DNA of 64,000 nucleotides, from positions 1,304,501-1,368,500 of the forward strand of contig NZ_CP112998.1 in the NCBI RefSeq assembly GCF_026625565.1. Reading direction: 5' to 3'. Position numbers and translations under genes: made by a program. This stretch comes from Dyadobacter pollutisoli. Lineage in GTDB: Bacteria > Bacteroidota > Bacteroidia > Cytophagales > Spirosomataceae. Below the pieces are notes generated by a model, which had not been told where the DNA came from, did no database searches, and was given only the letters and a program-made list of their open reading frames with translations. Positions 46,224-55,533 of the stretch are shown here, piece by piece (within the stretch, counting starts at the first letter, position 1; every line of letters starts with the position of its first letter).

Positions 46224-46557
46224 GTTGTTTTGTTTTAAAAAGTGACTATTTGTACTCCTGGTTTAGACAATTCCGATGTCACTTGGCGGCGCAACGGACA
46301 ATGGTATAAATCGAATGAATAGTTGGACAAATGTGTCGCTTAAAAACATGCTGCAACGGGGATGATTGTGCACAAATAGGGGGTCATTTGTAAACCAGAA
46401 CCGAAAAAGAAGCTATTTTTTCGCCTTTTATTCCAGTTATCGACGGTAAAATGAAGGAAAGATAGGGCCCGTAACGGGCAGACAGGCACGAAAGGGCGGC
46501 AGGAGGTCGCATTTGAAATATTGTACTATTCCAATTTTACGAGCTGTGTAAGGTCGG

Positions 46558-46587
46558 TTGTAAAAGCTTAAATAATCGTTATATTTG
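46558..46587 (+). promoter_or_regulatory. Promoter of the hybrid regulator gene
   Basis: TTG (46558-46560) and TATATTTG (46580-46587) are 19 bases apart, an exact fit to the Bacteroidota consensus; the start codon is at 46612. The rest of the 388-base divergent region (46224-46611) shows no gene. It contains several ACAAAT/ATTTGT copies (for example near 46328, 46373 and 46387) that could be regulator half-sites. Confidence 0.65.
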
Positions 46588-46611
46588 GATTGAAAACTTT
46601 GTAAACCGGGC

Positions 46612-49600
46612 ATGGGAAAACCTTTTCTGACTGCTGTATTTTGTTTGTTTATAGTGCCCTCAATCTGGGCGCAGCAGCAGTACAGGTTTTTACATCTTGA
46701 TAACAACAATGGCCTTTCCAGTAATCAGGTCAATGATTTCCTCAGGGACCGTAAAGGCTTTTTATGGATTGCTACCACGTCGGGACTTAACCGCTTTGAT
46801 GGATATTCCTTTAAAGTTTTCAAAAACAGCGAACTGGACACAACTTCATTGCCAGGTAACAATGTCAGCCGTTTGTTTGAAGACCCGCTTGGATTCATCT
46901 GGATTTTGTCTTCTCAGGGGCTGTGCGTATATGATCCGAAGCTGGAAAAATTTGACAGGAACATCGGGCCTTTTTTAAAACGGTACGGACTTCCCAATAA
47001 GAATGTGCGTGATGTCAAGCGCGACCGGTTGGGAAATTATTGGTTTTTGCTCGCAGATGGATTGTTCCGATACGATGTAACGACAAAAAAGACAACGCTT
47101 GTCAATCCCTTTCCTGGTATGGCGATTTCTTCATTCGCGGAAAATGCCGAAGGCGATATTTGGCTTGTGAACACAAACGGGTCGTTCGCAAAGCTCGACA
47201 AGCGCACTTTTCAGGTACTTTACACCAACAGGGCACTTGCCATTCCGGGTCGCAACGAGCATTACCATATAAAAGTAGATCGGGAGAATGACTTATGGAT
47301 TTATGCCAACACCATCAATAATGGCGTTTACCATTTTCGCGAGGTCGATAAGTCTATGCGGCATGTCGATAAAAATTCGTCTCCCCTGCGGCTCAACAAC
47401 GACATCGTCATGGATCTGGAAGTTTCCGACGACGGCTTGATCTGGATCGCAACCGACCACGGCGGGCTGAACATCATTGACAAAAAGGCCCGGAGCATTA
47501 CGTATTGCCTCAACGACCCCAATAACAACAGGAGCCTGGCCGAGAATTCGATCAGTAATATTTATAAGGACCAGCAGAACGTGCTTTGGTTTGGCTCCCT
47601 CAAACGTGGCCTTAGCTACTACAACAGGGACGTCAACAAGTTTATGCTCTACCAGCATAGTCCTTCCAGGCCCGGCTCCCTGCCTTATAATGATGTAGAT
47701 AGCTTCGCAGAAGACAAAAACGGAAACGTTTGGATCGGGACTAACGGTGGTGGGCTGATCTATTTTAACCGAAAGGAAAATACTTTTAAACGGTATCGGA
47801 ACGATCCGGCAAACCCTGGCAGCCTGAGCAGCGATATCATCGTGAGCCTGGCCACCGACAGGGAGGGGAAATTGTGGATCGGGACATACTTTGGCGGATT
47901 AGACTATTTCGACGGCAAAACCTTCCGGCATTACAAAAAGAATCCACACCAGGCCAACGGCGGTATTTCCGATGACTGTATCTGGAAGCTGATGGAAGAT
48001 TCCCGGGGCAGGATCTGGATCGGCACCCTGAGCCAGGGACTTGACGTGCTTGAACCTTCGACGGGCAAATTCAGGAACTACGGGCAAGCAAAAGGTATTT
48101 ATTCAGGCTACGTCACATCGATCCTCGAAGATGAGCAAGGCAATATTTGGGTGGGCACCGGCTACGGATTGTCGGTACTTTATAAAGGGATGGATAAATT
48201 CACCCAAATCCTGGCCAGTCGCAAACCGGGTAGTTTAACTAATAACAGCATATTAAGCCTTGCCTTGGACAGCCGGGGACTGTTATGGGTGGGCACCCAG
48301 GATGGCTTGAACGTGTACGACCGTAAGAAAAAGGTTTTTACCTCTTTTCGGCAAAGTGACGGGCTGCCGGACAACACCATCCTGTGTGTTTTCGAAGACA
48401 ATCATCAAAAAATGTGGGCCGCAACCCCCAATGGCTTGTCTGGTATGAGCATCGTTCCGGATCCGGACCGCATTCGCCTGACTTTCGTTAACTACGACGA
48501 CACGGACGGTCTTCAGGGCAAGCAGTTCAATATGGGCGCTTCCCTGAAAGCATCAAACGGTGATCTTTTTTTCGGCGGCGTTAATGGTTTCAATGTGCTG
48601 AACCCTTCGCTGTTGAAGATCAACAAGTCCTTACCTGTGGTTGAACTGGTCGATTTACAGATCAACCACAATAGCGTAAAGATCGGGGAAGCGGTCAATG
48701 GTAATGTGATCCTGACAAAATCAATTGCAGATACTCCTGAAATTACCCTCGGCCCGGATGAGTCGGCCTTTTCAATTCAGTTTACCTCACCGAGCTATTT
48801 CCATCCCCTAAAAAACCAGTACCGTTACAAACTGGAAGGTTTTAATGAGGACTGGGTAACGACAGGTGGAGTAAGCAGAATGGCGACTTATACCAATCTG
48901 GATCCGGGTGAATATGTTTTCCAGGTCATCGCTTCGAACGGTAACGGCGTTTGGAACCAACAAGGGGCCAAGCTTAAAATCAGCATATTACCTCCGTTCT
49001 GGAAGTCGGGATGGGCTAATTTCTTTTACACGGTAGTTGCTTTGGGCGGGCTGGTCCTGGCCAGAAAAGTGGTTCAGAAGCGGGAGCAAACCAAATACAA
49101 TGTGCAACGGGAGAAGGAAGAGAGGCAAAAGACCCGCGAGCTCGAACTGATGAAAATTAAGTTCATCACCAACGTCAGCCACGAATTCCGTACCCCGCTG
49201 ACCTTGATTGTAACGCCCATCGAATCGCTGATGAAGCAGGCAGTACAATCGGTGTCAGTGGAAATGTCCCAGCTTAAACTCATGCACAGGAATGCCAGGC
49301 GACTGCTCAACCTGGTAAACCAATTGCTTGATTTCCGCAGACTTGAAGTACAGGAAATTAGGCTGCATGCTTCGGAAGCGGATCTGGTCAAATTCGTAAA
49401 AGATTGCGCCGCTTCATTTTCAGATCTTTGGGAAAAGAATAACATTGACTTTTCTTTCCACTCAGAGGGCGACGCTTTACGAACCGCCTTTGACCCCAAC
49501 AAGATCGAGCGGGTCATGTTTAACCTGATTTCGAACGCTTTTAAGTTTACGCCGCAAGGTGGGAAAATCAGTGTGGAAGTGGCAACCGAACAAAAACATG

Positions 49601-50706
49601 CAGGGATAAAATGGGCCATTATCCGCGTCACGGACAGCGGCATTGGTATTTCAAAAGAGAATCAGCCAAAGGTATTTGAGCGTTTTTTCCAGACGGATCT
49701 TCCATCGAGTATGATCAATGAGGGCAGCGGTATCGGACTGGCTATTGCGCAGGAATTTGTGAAGCTGCACGGGGGCACGATCGAAGTCGAAAGTGAACCC
49801 AACCGGGGTTCATCCTTTACCGTTTCGATCCCTGTGAGCGAATTGCCCCCTGCGGCGCAAGCAGAGGAAGTAAGTGATGCATCAGATTTTACCGACCAGC
49901 CAAATGTGCCAGACCTAAAACAAGCGGGCTCCAAAAGCAGCCAAACGATCTTGCTGGTCGATGATAACGAGGATTTTCGTTTTTACCTGAAAGACAACCT
50001 CAAAGCACATTACCAGATAGAGGAGGCGAAAAACGGCATGGAAGGCTTGCAAAAAGTGATAAAACTGTTTCCGGATATAATCGTAAGTGATTTGATGATG
50101 CCGGAAATGGACGGTATTGAATTTTGCAAAGCCATACGGCTCGATCCGCGCGTATCCCATACACCGTTCATTCTGCTTACTTCCCGGTCCTCTGAGGAGA
50201 CGCTGCTCGAAGGCCTCCAATGCGGCGCAGACGATTATATCACTAAACCATTCAGTTTCGAAATACTTCAGGCACGCATCGGAAACCTGATTGCACGGCG
50301 CAAAGATGGCCACAGTAAATTCCAAAAGACCATCGATATCAGGTCCAGTGAAATAGCGGTCACCTCGCTGGACGAAAAATTGATTGAGAAAGCTATAAAA
50401 ATGGTGGAGGACCATTTGACCGATCCCGAATTATCGGTTGAAAATCTCAGCTATCAATTAGGGATGAGCAGGACCTATCTTCACCGTAAAATCCTGGCCC
50501 TGACCGGTAGGCCGCCTGTCGAATTCATCCGTATTATCCGGCTTACCCGAGCTGCGCAGCTTTTGGAAAAAAGTCAGTTGAGCGTCTCAGAAGTGGCATA
50601 TCAAGTCGGATTTAATGATCCGAAGTACTTTGCTAAATGCTTTAAGGAGCATTTCAACATCCTCCCGTCTCTGTACGCTGCCCATAAAAAGTCAGATGGT
50701 TACTGA
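46612..50706 (+). CDS. Hybrid two-component system regulator (HTCS) for the glycan locus
   Basis: 1364 residues combining all parts of a two-component pathway. Signal peptide (1-21), then fourteen-or-so propeller repeats of the form D-x-x-G-x-L/I-W-I-G-T (about 30-680), a Y_Y_Y domain (about 700-785) and one membrane helix (about 800-820). The histidine kinase has His857 (NVSHEFRTPLTLIV) and an ATPase domain with GSGIGLAIAQEFVKLHGG. The receiver has Asp1160 (IIVSDLMMPEMDG). The C-terminal AraC helix-turn-helix (about 1260-1360) ends in VAYQVGFNDPKYFAKCFKEH. It binds oligosaccharide in the periplasm and activates the divergent susC operon. Confidence 0.96.
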   Translation: MGKPFLTAVFCLFIVPSIWAQQQYRFLHLDNNNGLSSNQVNDFLRDRKGFLWIATTSGLNRFDGYSFKVFKNSELDTTSLPGNNVSRLFEDPLGFIWILSSQGLCVYDPKLEKFDRNIGPFLKRYGLPNKNVRDVKRDRLGNYWFLLADGLFRYDVTTKKTTLVNPFPGMAISSFAENAEGDIWLVNTNGSFAKLDKRTFQVLYTNRALAIPGRNEHYHIKVDRENDLWIYANTINNGVYHFREVDKSMRHVDKNSSPLRLNNDIVMDLEVSDDGLIWIATDHGGLNIIDKKARSITYCLNDPNNNRSLAENSISNIYKDQQNVLWFGSLKRGLSYYNRDVNKFMLYQHSPSRPGSLPYNDVDSFAEDKNGNVWIGTNGGGLIYFNRKENTFKRYRNDPANPGSLSSDIIVSLATDREGKLWIGTYFGGLDYFDGKTFRHYKKNPHQANGGISDDCIWKLMEDSRGRIWIGTLSQGLDVLEPSTGKFRNYGQAKGIYSGYVTSILEDEQGNIWVGTGYGLSVLYKGMDKFTQILASRKPGSLTNNSILSLALDSRGLLWVGTQDGLNVYDRKKKVFTSFRQSDGLPDNTILCVFEDNHQKMWAATPNGLSGMSIVPDPDRIRLTFVNYDDTDGLQGKQFNMGASLKASNGDLFFGGVNGFNVLNPSLLKINKSLPVVELVDLQINHNSVKIGEAVNGNVILTKSIADTPEITLGPDESAFSIQFTSPSYFHPLKNQYRYKLEGFNEDWVTTGGVSRMATYTNLDPGEYVFQVIASNGNGVWNQQGAKLKISILPPFWKSGWANFFYTVVALGGLVLARKVVQKREQTKYNVQREKEERQKTRELELMKIKFITNVSHEFRTPLTLIVTPIESLMKQAVQSVSVEMSQLKLMHRNARRLLNLVNQLLDFRRLEVQEIRLHASEADLVKFVKDCAASFSDLWEKNNIDFSFHSEGDALRTAFDPNKIERVMFNLISNAFKFTPQGGKISVEVATEQKHAGIKWAIIRVTDSGIGISKENQPKVFERFFQTDLPSSMINEGSGIGLAIAQEFVKLHGGTIEVESEPNRGSSFTVSIPVSELPPAAQAEEVSDASDFTDQPNVPDLKQAGSKSSQTILLVDDNEDFRFYLKDNLKAHYQIEEAKNGMEGLQKVIKLFPDIIVSDLMMPEMDGIEFCKAIRLDPRVSHTPFILLTSRSSEETLLEGLQCGADDYITKPFSFEILQARIGNLIARRKDGHSKFQKTIDIRSSEIAVTSLDEKLIEKAIKMVEDHLTDPELSVENLSYQLGMSRTYLHRKILALTGRPPVEFIRIIRLTRAAQLLEKSQLSVSEVAYQVGFNDPKYFAKCFKEHFNILPSLYAAHKKSDGY

Positions 50707-50840
50707 TGCCAGGGTTTTAGTTTTTGAAACTTCGGATCTTCGCCCAGGTCGTTGAGCTACACAGGCACCCTCGACTGATCCGGCAAGATTTTTATTAATT
50801 ATCTTCTATTATTTTGAAATATTAAAATTAAGTGTCAAAC

Positions 50841-50862
50841 TTACATTTTTATTTAAATGTAA
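50841..50862. promoter_or_regulatory. 22-base palindrome in the 50707-50980 intergenic region
   Basis: TTACATTT (50841-50848) and AAATGTAA (50855-50862) form a perfect 8-base dyad with a 6-base AT spacer. It lies 119 bases before the oxidoreductase start and is a plausible operator. Nothing else stands out in this stretch. Confidence 0.35.
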
Positions 50863-50980
50863 TAATTTTCATGGAAGGCGCTTTCATTGTCAGGAAAACG
50901 ACAACTTTGTTGATGGCTTGGAGCGTTGAGGATTATCATTGGAATAAATTCGATTAACAAATCATTTACTTAAAGTATTC

Positions 50981-52147
50981 ATGAATAGAAGATTAAGAAT
51001 GGGAATGATCGGCGGCGGTAAAGACGCCTTCATTGGAGCAATTCACCGCCATGCAGCCAATTTGGATAGCTCCATCGAACTGGTTTGTGGAGCGCTTAGT
51101 ATCAACCCTGAAATTGCTATCGACAGTGCTCAGGCGCTGTTCCTACCGGCCGAACGGAGTTATTTGACCTATCAGGAGATGCTCCAGAAAGAATCCGATC
51201 TGCCTGCCGATCAAAGGATGGATTTTGTCACAATCGTAACACCTAACTTCGCGCATTTTGCTCCGGCGATGCTGGCGCTTGAAAAGGGATTTCATGTGGT
51301 GATCGAAAAGCCGATTACTTTCACAGCTGATGAAGCTAAGCAGCTCAAGGAGAAAGTGGAAGAAACGGGCCTATTGCTTTTACTTACCCATACGTATTCG
51401 GGATATCCAATGGTAAAGCAAGCCCGTCAAATGGTACAAGGAGGAGAATTGGGAAAAATTCGGAAAATATGGGTTGAATACCCACAAGGTTGGCTTAGTC
51501 AGCTCACCGAGCGGGAAGGTAACGCACAGGCAGCATGGCGTACCGACCCAAAGCGATCGGGTAAGAGCGGTTGCATGGGGGATATCGGGACTCACGCTGC
51601 CCATTTGGCCGAGTACATATCGGGTCTGAAAATTACGTATCTGTGTGCTCATTTGTCTACTATGGTAGATGGCCGTGCGCTGGACGATGACGGGAATGTG
51701 TTATTAAAGTTTGAGGGAGGGGCTAGCGGTGTGCTGATGGCTTCACAAGTAGCAGCCGGAGAAGAAAACGCGCTGAAAATTCGTTTGTATGGAGAAAAAG
51801 GAGGACTGGAGTGGGCCCAACAGGAGCCTAATACTTTAGTGGTAAAATGGTTGGATAAGCCAACGCAGATCTACCGCGCCGGAACGGGCTATAAGAATAT
51901 ACTGTCTTCGTATGCACTTCACAATAGTCGCACGCCCGGCGGACACCCAGAAGGATACCTCGAAGCATTCGGTAATTTATACCGCAATTTTGCCCTCACG
52001 CTGGCAGCGCGCATCGACGGAACAACCCCTTCTCCGGAAGCACTGGATTACCCCTCTGTTGATGAAGGCATCAGGGGAATGGCCTTTATTGATAACGTTG
52101 TCAAAAGCCACCTGAGCGAACAGAAATGGACAGCTTTTGAAGTTTAA
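50981..52147 (+). CDS. Gfo/Idh/MocA family oxidoreductase
   Basis: 388 residues. N-terminal NAD(P)-binding Rossmann domain (RMGMIGGGKDAFIGAIHRHA, about 6-26) with the dinucleotide-binding EKPITFTADEAKQLKEKVEE motif (catalytic-type EKP near 109). A C-terminal alpha/beta domain includes GCMGDIGTHAAHLAEYISGL (substrate-site Asp and His). It oxidises or reduces sugars or inositols in this family. Position after the hybrid regulator of a glycan locus suggests work on a sugar released there. A strong terminator follows. Confidence 0.92.
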   Translation: MNRRLRMGMIGGGKDAFIGAIHRHAANLDSSIELVCGALSINPEIAIDSAQALFLPAERSYLTYQEMLQKESDLPADQRMDFVTIVTPNFAHFAPAMLALEKGFHVVIEKPITFTADEAKQLKEKVEETGLLLLLTHTYSGYPMVKQARQMVQGGELGKIRKIWVEYPQGWLSQLTEREGNAQAAWRTDPKRSGKSGCMGDIGTHAAHLAEYISGLKITYLCAHLSTMVDGRALDDDGNVLLKFEGGASGVLMASQVAAGEENALKIRLYGEKGGLEWAQQEPNTLVVKWLDKPTQIYRAGTGYKNILSSYALHNSRTPGGHPEGYLEAFGNLYRNFALTLAARIDGTTPSPEALDYPSVDEGIRGMAFIDNVVKSHLSEQKWTAFEV

Positions 52148-52163
52148 TTTTGGATAGCTCAAA

Positions 52164-52212
52164 ATCAAAGAGTATTTCGGGTCGGCTCCACCGATCCGAA
52201 ATACTCTTTGAT
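52164..52212. terminator. Long stem-loop terminator after the oxidoreductase gene
   Basis: 22-base arms at 52164-52185 and 52191-52212 pair at 21 of 22 positions around the loop CTCCA. The stem begins 17 bases after the stop at 52147. It probably ends transcription of the oxidoreductase and isolates it from the convergent Crp-type gene. Confidence 0.85.
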
Positions 52213-52370
52213 CATTTGAATACGCTCTTGTCGTGAAATTTGACAGCTCATGCAGTCACTTATCACTCCATGATAACGTTCAACGGATTTTTTAGTTAAA
52301 AATGAAGATCGGAGTGGCATTTGCCGCGCAACGAATCGGGTCGATACTTAGTCATTTCGTTCTTTTTTAG

Positions 52371-53012
52371 TCAGGAAAGCCACGCGATACTATTTCTTAG
52401 CAACCTGATTTTCTTGTCTTGTTCCATTTTTTTTAGTAACCTGGACACGACCTCCCGTGATGTATTGAGGTCACTGGCAATTTCCTGATGGGTAACGGTC
52501 AGAACGGCGGTCTTTCGGCCTTCAAACTGTTTTTTTAGATAAAATTCCAATCTCTCGTCCATGCCTTTGAAGACGACGTTGTCAAATACGGCCAATAGCT
52601 CCTCAAAGCGGGCCCGGTAGTTGGCAATGACGAAGTAGTACCAGGTTTTATATTTCTGCATCAGCTCGTCCATCAACTGGATCGGGATCATGATCGCAAC
52701 GGTATCCTCCACAGTTTTGCCCATGATTTCGCTGGCTTCCTGTTTGGTGTTACATATCATCGATAATGCGCAGGCACTGCCGGGTTCCAGATCATAAATG
52801 AAAGCCTCTTCGCCGTCATCACCCTGACGGTAAAGTTTCACCCGCCCGCTTCCAATCAGCAATGTGTGTTTGATAAACTGTCCCGTCCGCATGATTACTT
52901 CCCCGGCAGGTATTTTCTTTAGAATACAATCCCTTACTAAACGCTGTTTTAGCTCGGGCTCAAAATCAGGAAAAACACTGTCGAGATAATAGGAAATATT
53001 TTCAGTCATCAT
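52371..53012 (-). CDS. Crp/Fnr family regulator of the sulfur locus
   Basis: 213 residues: cyclic-nucleotide-binding-fold sensor domain (about 20-110) and a C-terminal winged helix (about 150-213). The recognition helix TSREVVSRLLKKME places Arg186, Glu187 and Arg191 where E. coli CRP has R180, E181 and R185, the residues that read TGTGA. Only three cysteines exist (29, 81, 87; the last two in SACALSMICN), so an FNR-type iron-sulfur cluster is unlikely; a thiol or persulfide switch is possible. Divergent from tauE, with two CRP-like boxes in this cluster. Start is the first of two adjacent ATG codons. Confidence 0.9.
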   Translation of the reverse strand: MMTENISYYLDSVFPDFEPELKQRLVRDCILKKIPAGEVIMRTGQFIKHTLLIGSGRVKLYRQGDDGEEAFIYDLEPGSACALSMICNTKQEASEIMGKTVEDTVAIMIPIQLMDELMQKYKTWYYFVIANYRARFEELLAVFDNVVFKGMDERLEFYLKKQFEGRKTAVLTVTHQEIASDLNTSREVVSRLLKKMEQDKKIRLLRNSIAWLS

Positions 53013-53148
53013 AAGTTAAATGATTGGGTTAGGCTTAGTGTCATCAATCAAAGCTAATCGAAAAGGCGCCGCCTTGTTAAATTGAGCAAAGATCTCTGGA
53101 ATTTGCCACTTCAATTCTGTAAAGTTCAAAATAATGTTGTGTTCCATA

Positions 53149-53193
53149 TGTGACTTTTATCACTTTCCAGTCGAGCAGTGCTTACGATTTTTG
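53149..53193 (+). promoter_or_regulatory. CRP-like box and promoter for the TauE gene
   Basis: TGTGA-CTTTTA-TCACT (53149-53164) fits the CRP-type site. GATTTTTG (53186-53193) fits the -7 element TAnnTTTG except for its first base. The end of the box and the end of the -7 element are 29 bases apart, which centres the box about 40 bases before the expected transcription start, as in a class II activator arrangement. Confidence 0.65.
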
Positions 53194-53212
53194 TGTGATA
53201 ATTGATAATATA

Positions 53213-54013
53213 ATGGAAATTGTAGCTTACATAGCATCTGTTTTAATTGGTGTTTCACTCGGTTTGATCGGTGGGGGAGGATCGATATTGACTGTGCCGG
53301 TACTGGTATATATGTTTGGAATTAGCCCTTTGATTTCAACATCTTATTCTCTTTTTATTGTTGGATCAACCAGTCTTGTCGGTGCCTACAGCAACTACCG
53401 CAAAGGTGCCGTAAAGATCAAAACGGCATTGCTGTTTGGGAGCACATCCATCACAACGGTTTTTTTTACCCGGAGATTTGTGATCCCCATGATCCCGAAA
53501 GATCTTTTTAAAATTGGCCAATTCCAGGTCACCGAACCTATACTGACGATGATTCTTTTCGCAGTGTTAATGGTGGCGGCATCGGTTGGCATGATCCGCA
53601 GTAAGGAGCGAAAACCTGGATGCCTTGAATGCGATTTGAAAGGAAACATAATCAGGATGTTGTTAAGCGGCATGGGCATCGGACTGACCACCGGCGTGCT
53701 GGGAGCTGGCGGTGGTTTTCTTTTGATCCCTACATTGGTATTGGTACTGGGAATGCCCATGAAGGAAGCAGTTGGCACCTCACTTTTGATCATCGCGCTG
53801 AATTCGTTGATCGGTTTCGTCGGCGATTTGGGTCATTTTTTAATTGACTGGGTTTTTCTGCTACAAATTACAGCCATCGCCATGGCAGGAATCCTGATCG
53901 GGGGGGCCGTTGCCAAGCGGGTAGATGCGGCATCCTTGAAAAAAGGCTTCGGCTGGTTTGTGTTGATGATGGGAATCTATATTCTGTCAACAGAACTGTT
54001 ACATCTTAAATAA
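53213..54013 (+). CDS. TauE/SafE-type sulfite or organosulfur exporter
   Basis: About 266 residues from ATG 53213 (MEIVAYIASVLIGVSLGLIG); an in-frame ATG at 53150 lies within the regulator site and is unlikely. Eight or so membrane helices in two repeats with the family glycine motifs GLIGGGGSILTVPVLVYM and GMGIGLTTGVLGAGGGFLLI. TauE/SafE proteins move sulfite, sulfoacetate or other anions out. Companion genes for persulfide oxidation make sulfite, so export of sulfite or thiosulfate is the best guess. Confidence 0.88.
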   Translation: MEIVAYIASVLIGVSLGLIGGGGSILTVPVLVYMFGISPLISTSYSLFIVGSTSLVGAYSNYRKGAVKIKTALLFGSTSITTVFFTRRFVIPMIPKDLFKIGQFQVTEPILTMILFAVLMVAASVGMIRSKERKPGCLECDLKGNIIRMLLSGMGIGLTTGVLGAGGGFLLIPTLVLVLGMPMKEAVGTSLLIIALNSLIGFVGDLGHFLIDWVFLLQITAIAMAGILIGGAVAKRVDAASLKKGFGWFVLMMGIYILSTELLHLK

Positions 54014-54016
54014 TTG

Positions 54017-54061
54017 CGTGATAAATGTCACTGACTACCAAAGCAAAGATCCCCAACTTTG
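54017..54061 (+). promoter_or_regulatory. CRP-like box and promoter for the persulfide dioxygenase operon
   Basis: CGTGA-TAAATG-TCACT (54017-54032) differs from the box at 53149 by one base in the conserved arms. CAACTTTG (54054-54061) is the -7 element with one mismatch. The spacing from box end to -7 end is again 29 bases, identical to the tauE promoter. The start codon follows at 54105. Confidence 0.65.
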
Positions 54062-54104
54062 TATCGTTAATTAAATAGAACCTTTCAATTTTAAAATACA
54101 GCAT

Positions 54105-55526
54105 ATGCAAATCCAGCAAATTTATACGGGCTGCCTTTCACAGGGCGCCTATTATATCGAAAGTAATGGTGAGGCGGTGGTGATCGATCCGCTCCGTGAG
54201 GTTGAGCCTTATATCAACCGCGCACAAAAAGATGGAGCCAAAATAAAGTATGTGCTTGAAACGCATTTTCATGCTGACTTTGTATCCGGCCATATTGACC
54301 TTGCTGCAAAAACGGGTGCCCGGATCGTATTTGGGCCAACTGCCAGGCCAGGCTTTGATGCAACGGTGGCAGTGGACGGTCAGGTACTTAAAGTGGGAGA
54401 CATTACCTTCACAGTAATACATACGCCTGGGCATACGATGGAAAGTACCTGTTACCTCTTGAAGGACGAGCAGGGGGAACAGGTCGGCATTTTCACTGGC
54501 GATACGCTGTTTATTGGTGATGTGGGGCGGCCGGACCTGGCCCAAAAGGTAGCCGCCGAGCTGACTCAGCAAAAACTGGCGGAGCATCTTTTTGATTCTT
54601 TACGCGATAAAATTATGCCCCTGGCGGATGCCATTATTGTATACCCGGCCCACGGAGCGGGCAGCGCATGCGGGAAAAACATGAGCAAGGAAACGACTGA
54701 TACGCTGGGTAACCAAAAGAAGTTCAACTATGCACTTCGGCCCGATATGACCAAGGCGGAATTTGTAAAAGAAGTTACCGACGGGCTGATGCCGCCGCCA
54801 GCTTACTTTCCCGAAAATGTGATGATGAACATCCGGGGGTACGAAAGCATTGATTTGGTACTCCAGCGCGGGACCCATGCCCTGGAACCCGCGGCCTTCG
54901 AAGCAGCCGCAAATGAAACGGATGCGGTCATGCTCGATACCCGGGATGCGGAGATTTTTGCAAAAGGTTTCATACCTAATTCCATCAACATTGGCATTAA
55001 TGGCGGTTTTGCGCCATGGGTAGGCGCGCTGATCCCGGATATTAAACAAAGGATACTACTGATAACAGAAGCGGGCAGGGAAGAGGAAGTGGTAACGCGG
55101 CTGGCGCGGGTGGGTTACGACCATACCATCGGCTATCTGAAAGGTGGCATCGATGCCTGGACCAAAGCCGGCAAGGAGGTGGATCGGATCGAATCAGTGG
55201 ATGTGGAGCAGATCAGTGAGCGTTTGCAAAACGATCCTTCCGTGATCATTCTGGACGTACGCAAAGCAAGCGAATTTCATTCAGAGCATGTCGTTGGTGC
55301 CGAAAATGTCCCGCTCGACTACCTCAACGAGCATCTGGCCGAGATCGATAAAGACAAAACCTACGCCGTGCACTGTGCAGGCGGCTACCGTTCAATGATC
55401 TTTAATTCAATCCTGAAAGCCAGGGGATTTGACAACCTGATCGATGTAAAAGGAGGTTTTAAGGCCATCAAGGAATCTGGCAAGTTTGAAGTGAGCAATT
55501 ACGTCTGTCCAAGTACACTACTGTAA
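54105..55526 (+). CDS. Persulfide dioxygenase-rhodanese fusion (MBL fold plus two rhodanese domains)
   Basis: 473 residues. An ETHE1-like metallo-beta-lactamase domain (1-230) has iron ligands H54, H56 (THFHADFVSGH), D58, H110 (HTPGHT), D133 (FTGDTLF) and H183 (YPAHGAGS). Two rhodanese domains follow. The first (about 265-355) lacks a catalytic Cys (LITEAGREEE at the loop); the second (about 365-465) has Cys424 (YAVHCAGGYRS). The protein should oxidise glutathione or protein persulfide to sulfite and move sulfane sulfur to sulfite or cyanide. First gene of the sulfur operon; the rhodanese gene follows 7 bases after its stop. Confidence 0.93.
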   Translation: MQIQQIYTGCLSQGAYYIESNGEAVVIDPLREVEPYINRAQKDGAKIKYVLETHFHADFVSGHIDLAAKTGARIVFGPTARPGFDATVAVDGQVLKVGDITFTVIHTPGHTMESTCYLLKDEQGEQVGIFTGDTLFIGDVGRPDLAQKVAAELTQQKLAEHLFDSLRDKIMPLADAIIVYPAHGAGSACGKNMSKETTDTLGNQKKFNYALRPDMTKAEFVKEVTDGLMPPPAYFPENVMMNIRGYESIDLVLQRGTHALEPAAFEAAANETDAVMLDTRDAEIFAKGFIPNSINIGINGGFAPWVGALIPDIKQRILLITEAGREEEVVTRLARVGYDHTIGYLKGGIDAWTKAGKEVDRIESVDVEQISERLQNDPSVIILDVRKASEFHSEHVVGAENVPLDYLNEHLAEIDKDKTYAVHCAGGYRSMIFNSILKARGFDNLIDVKGGFKAIKESGKFEVSNYVCPSTLL

Positions 55527-55533
55527 AGAGATT

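Noticed and set aside
52371..53012. Oxygen-sensing FNR-type iron-sulfur protein
   Set aside because: Only three cysteines are present and not in the FNR pattern, so an iron-sulfur cluster sensor is unlikely.
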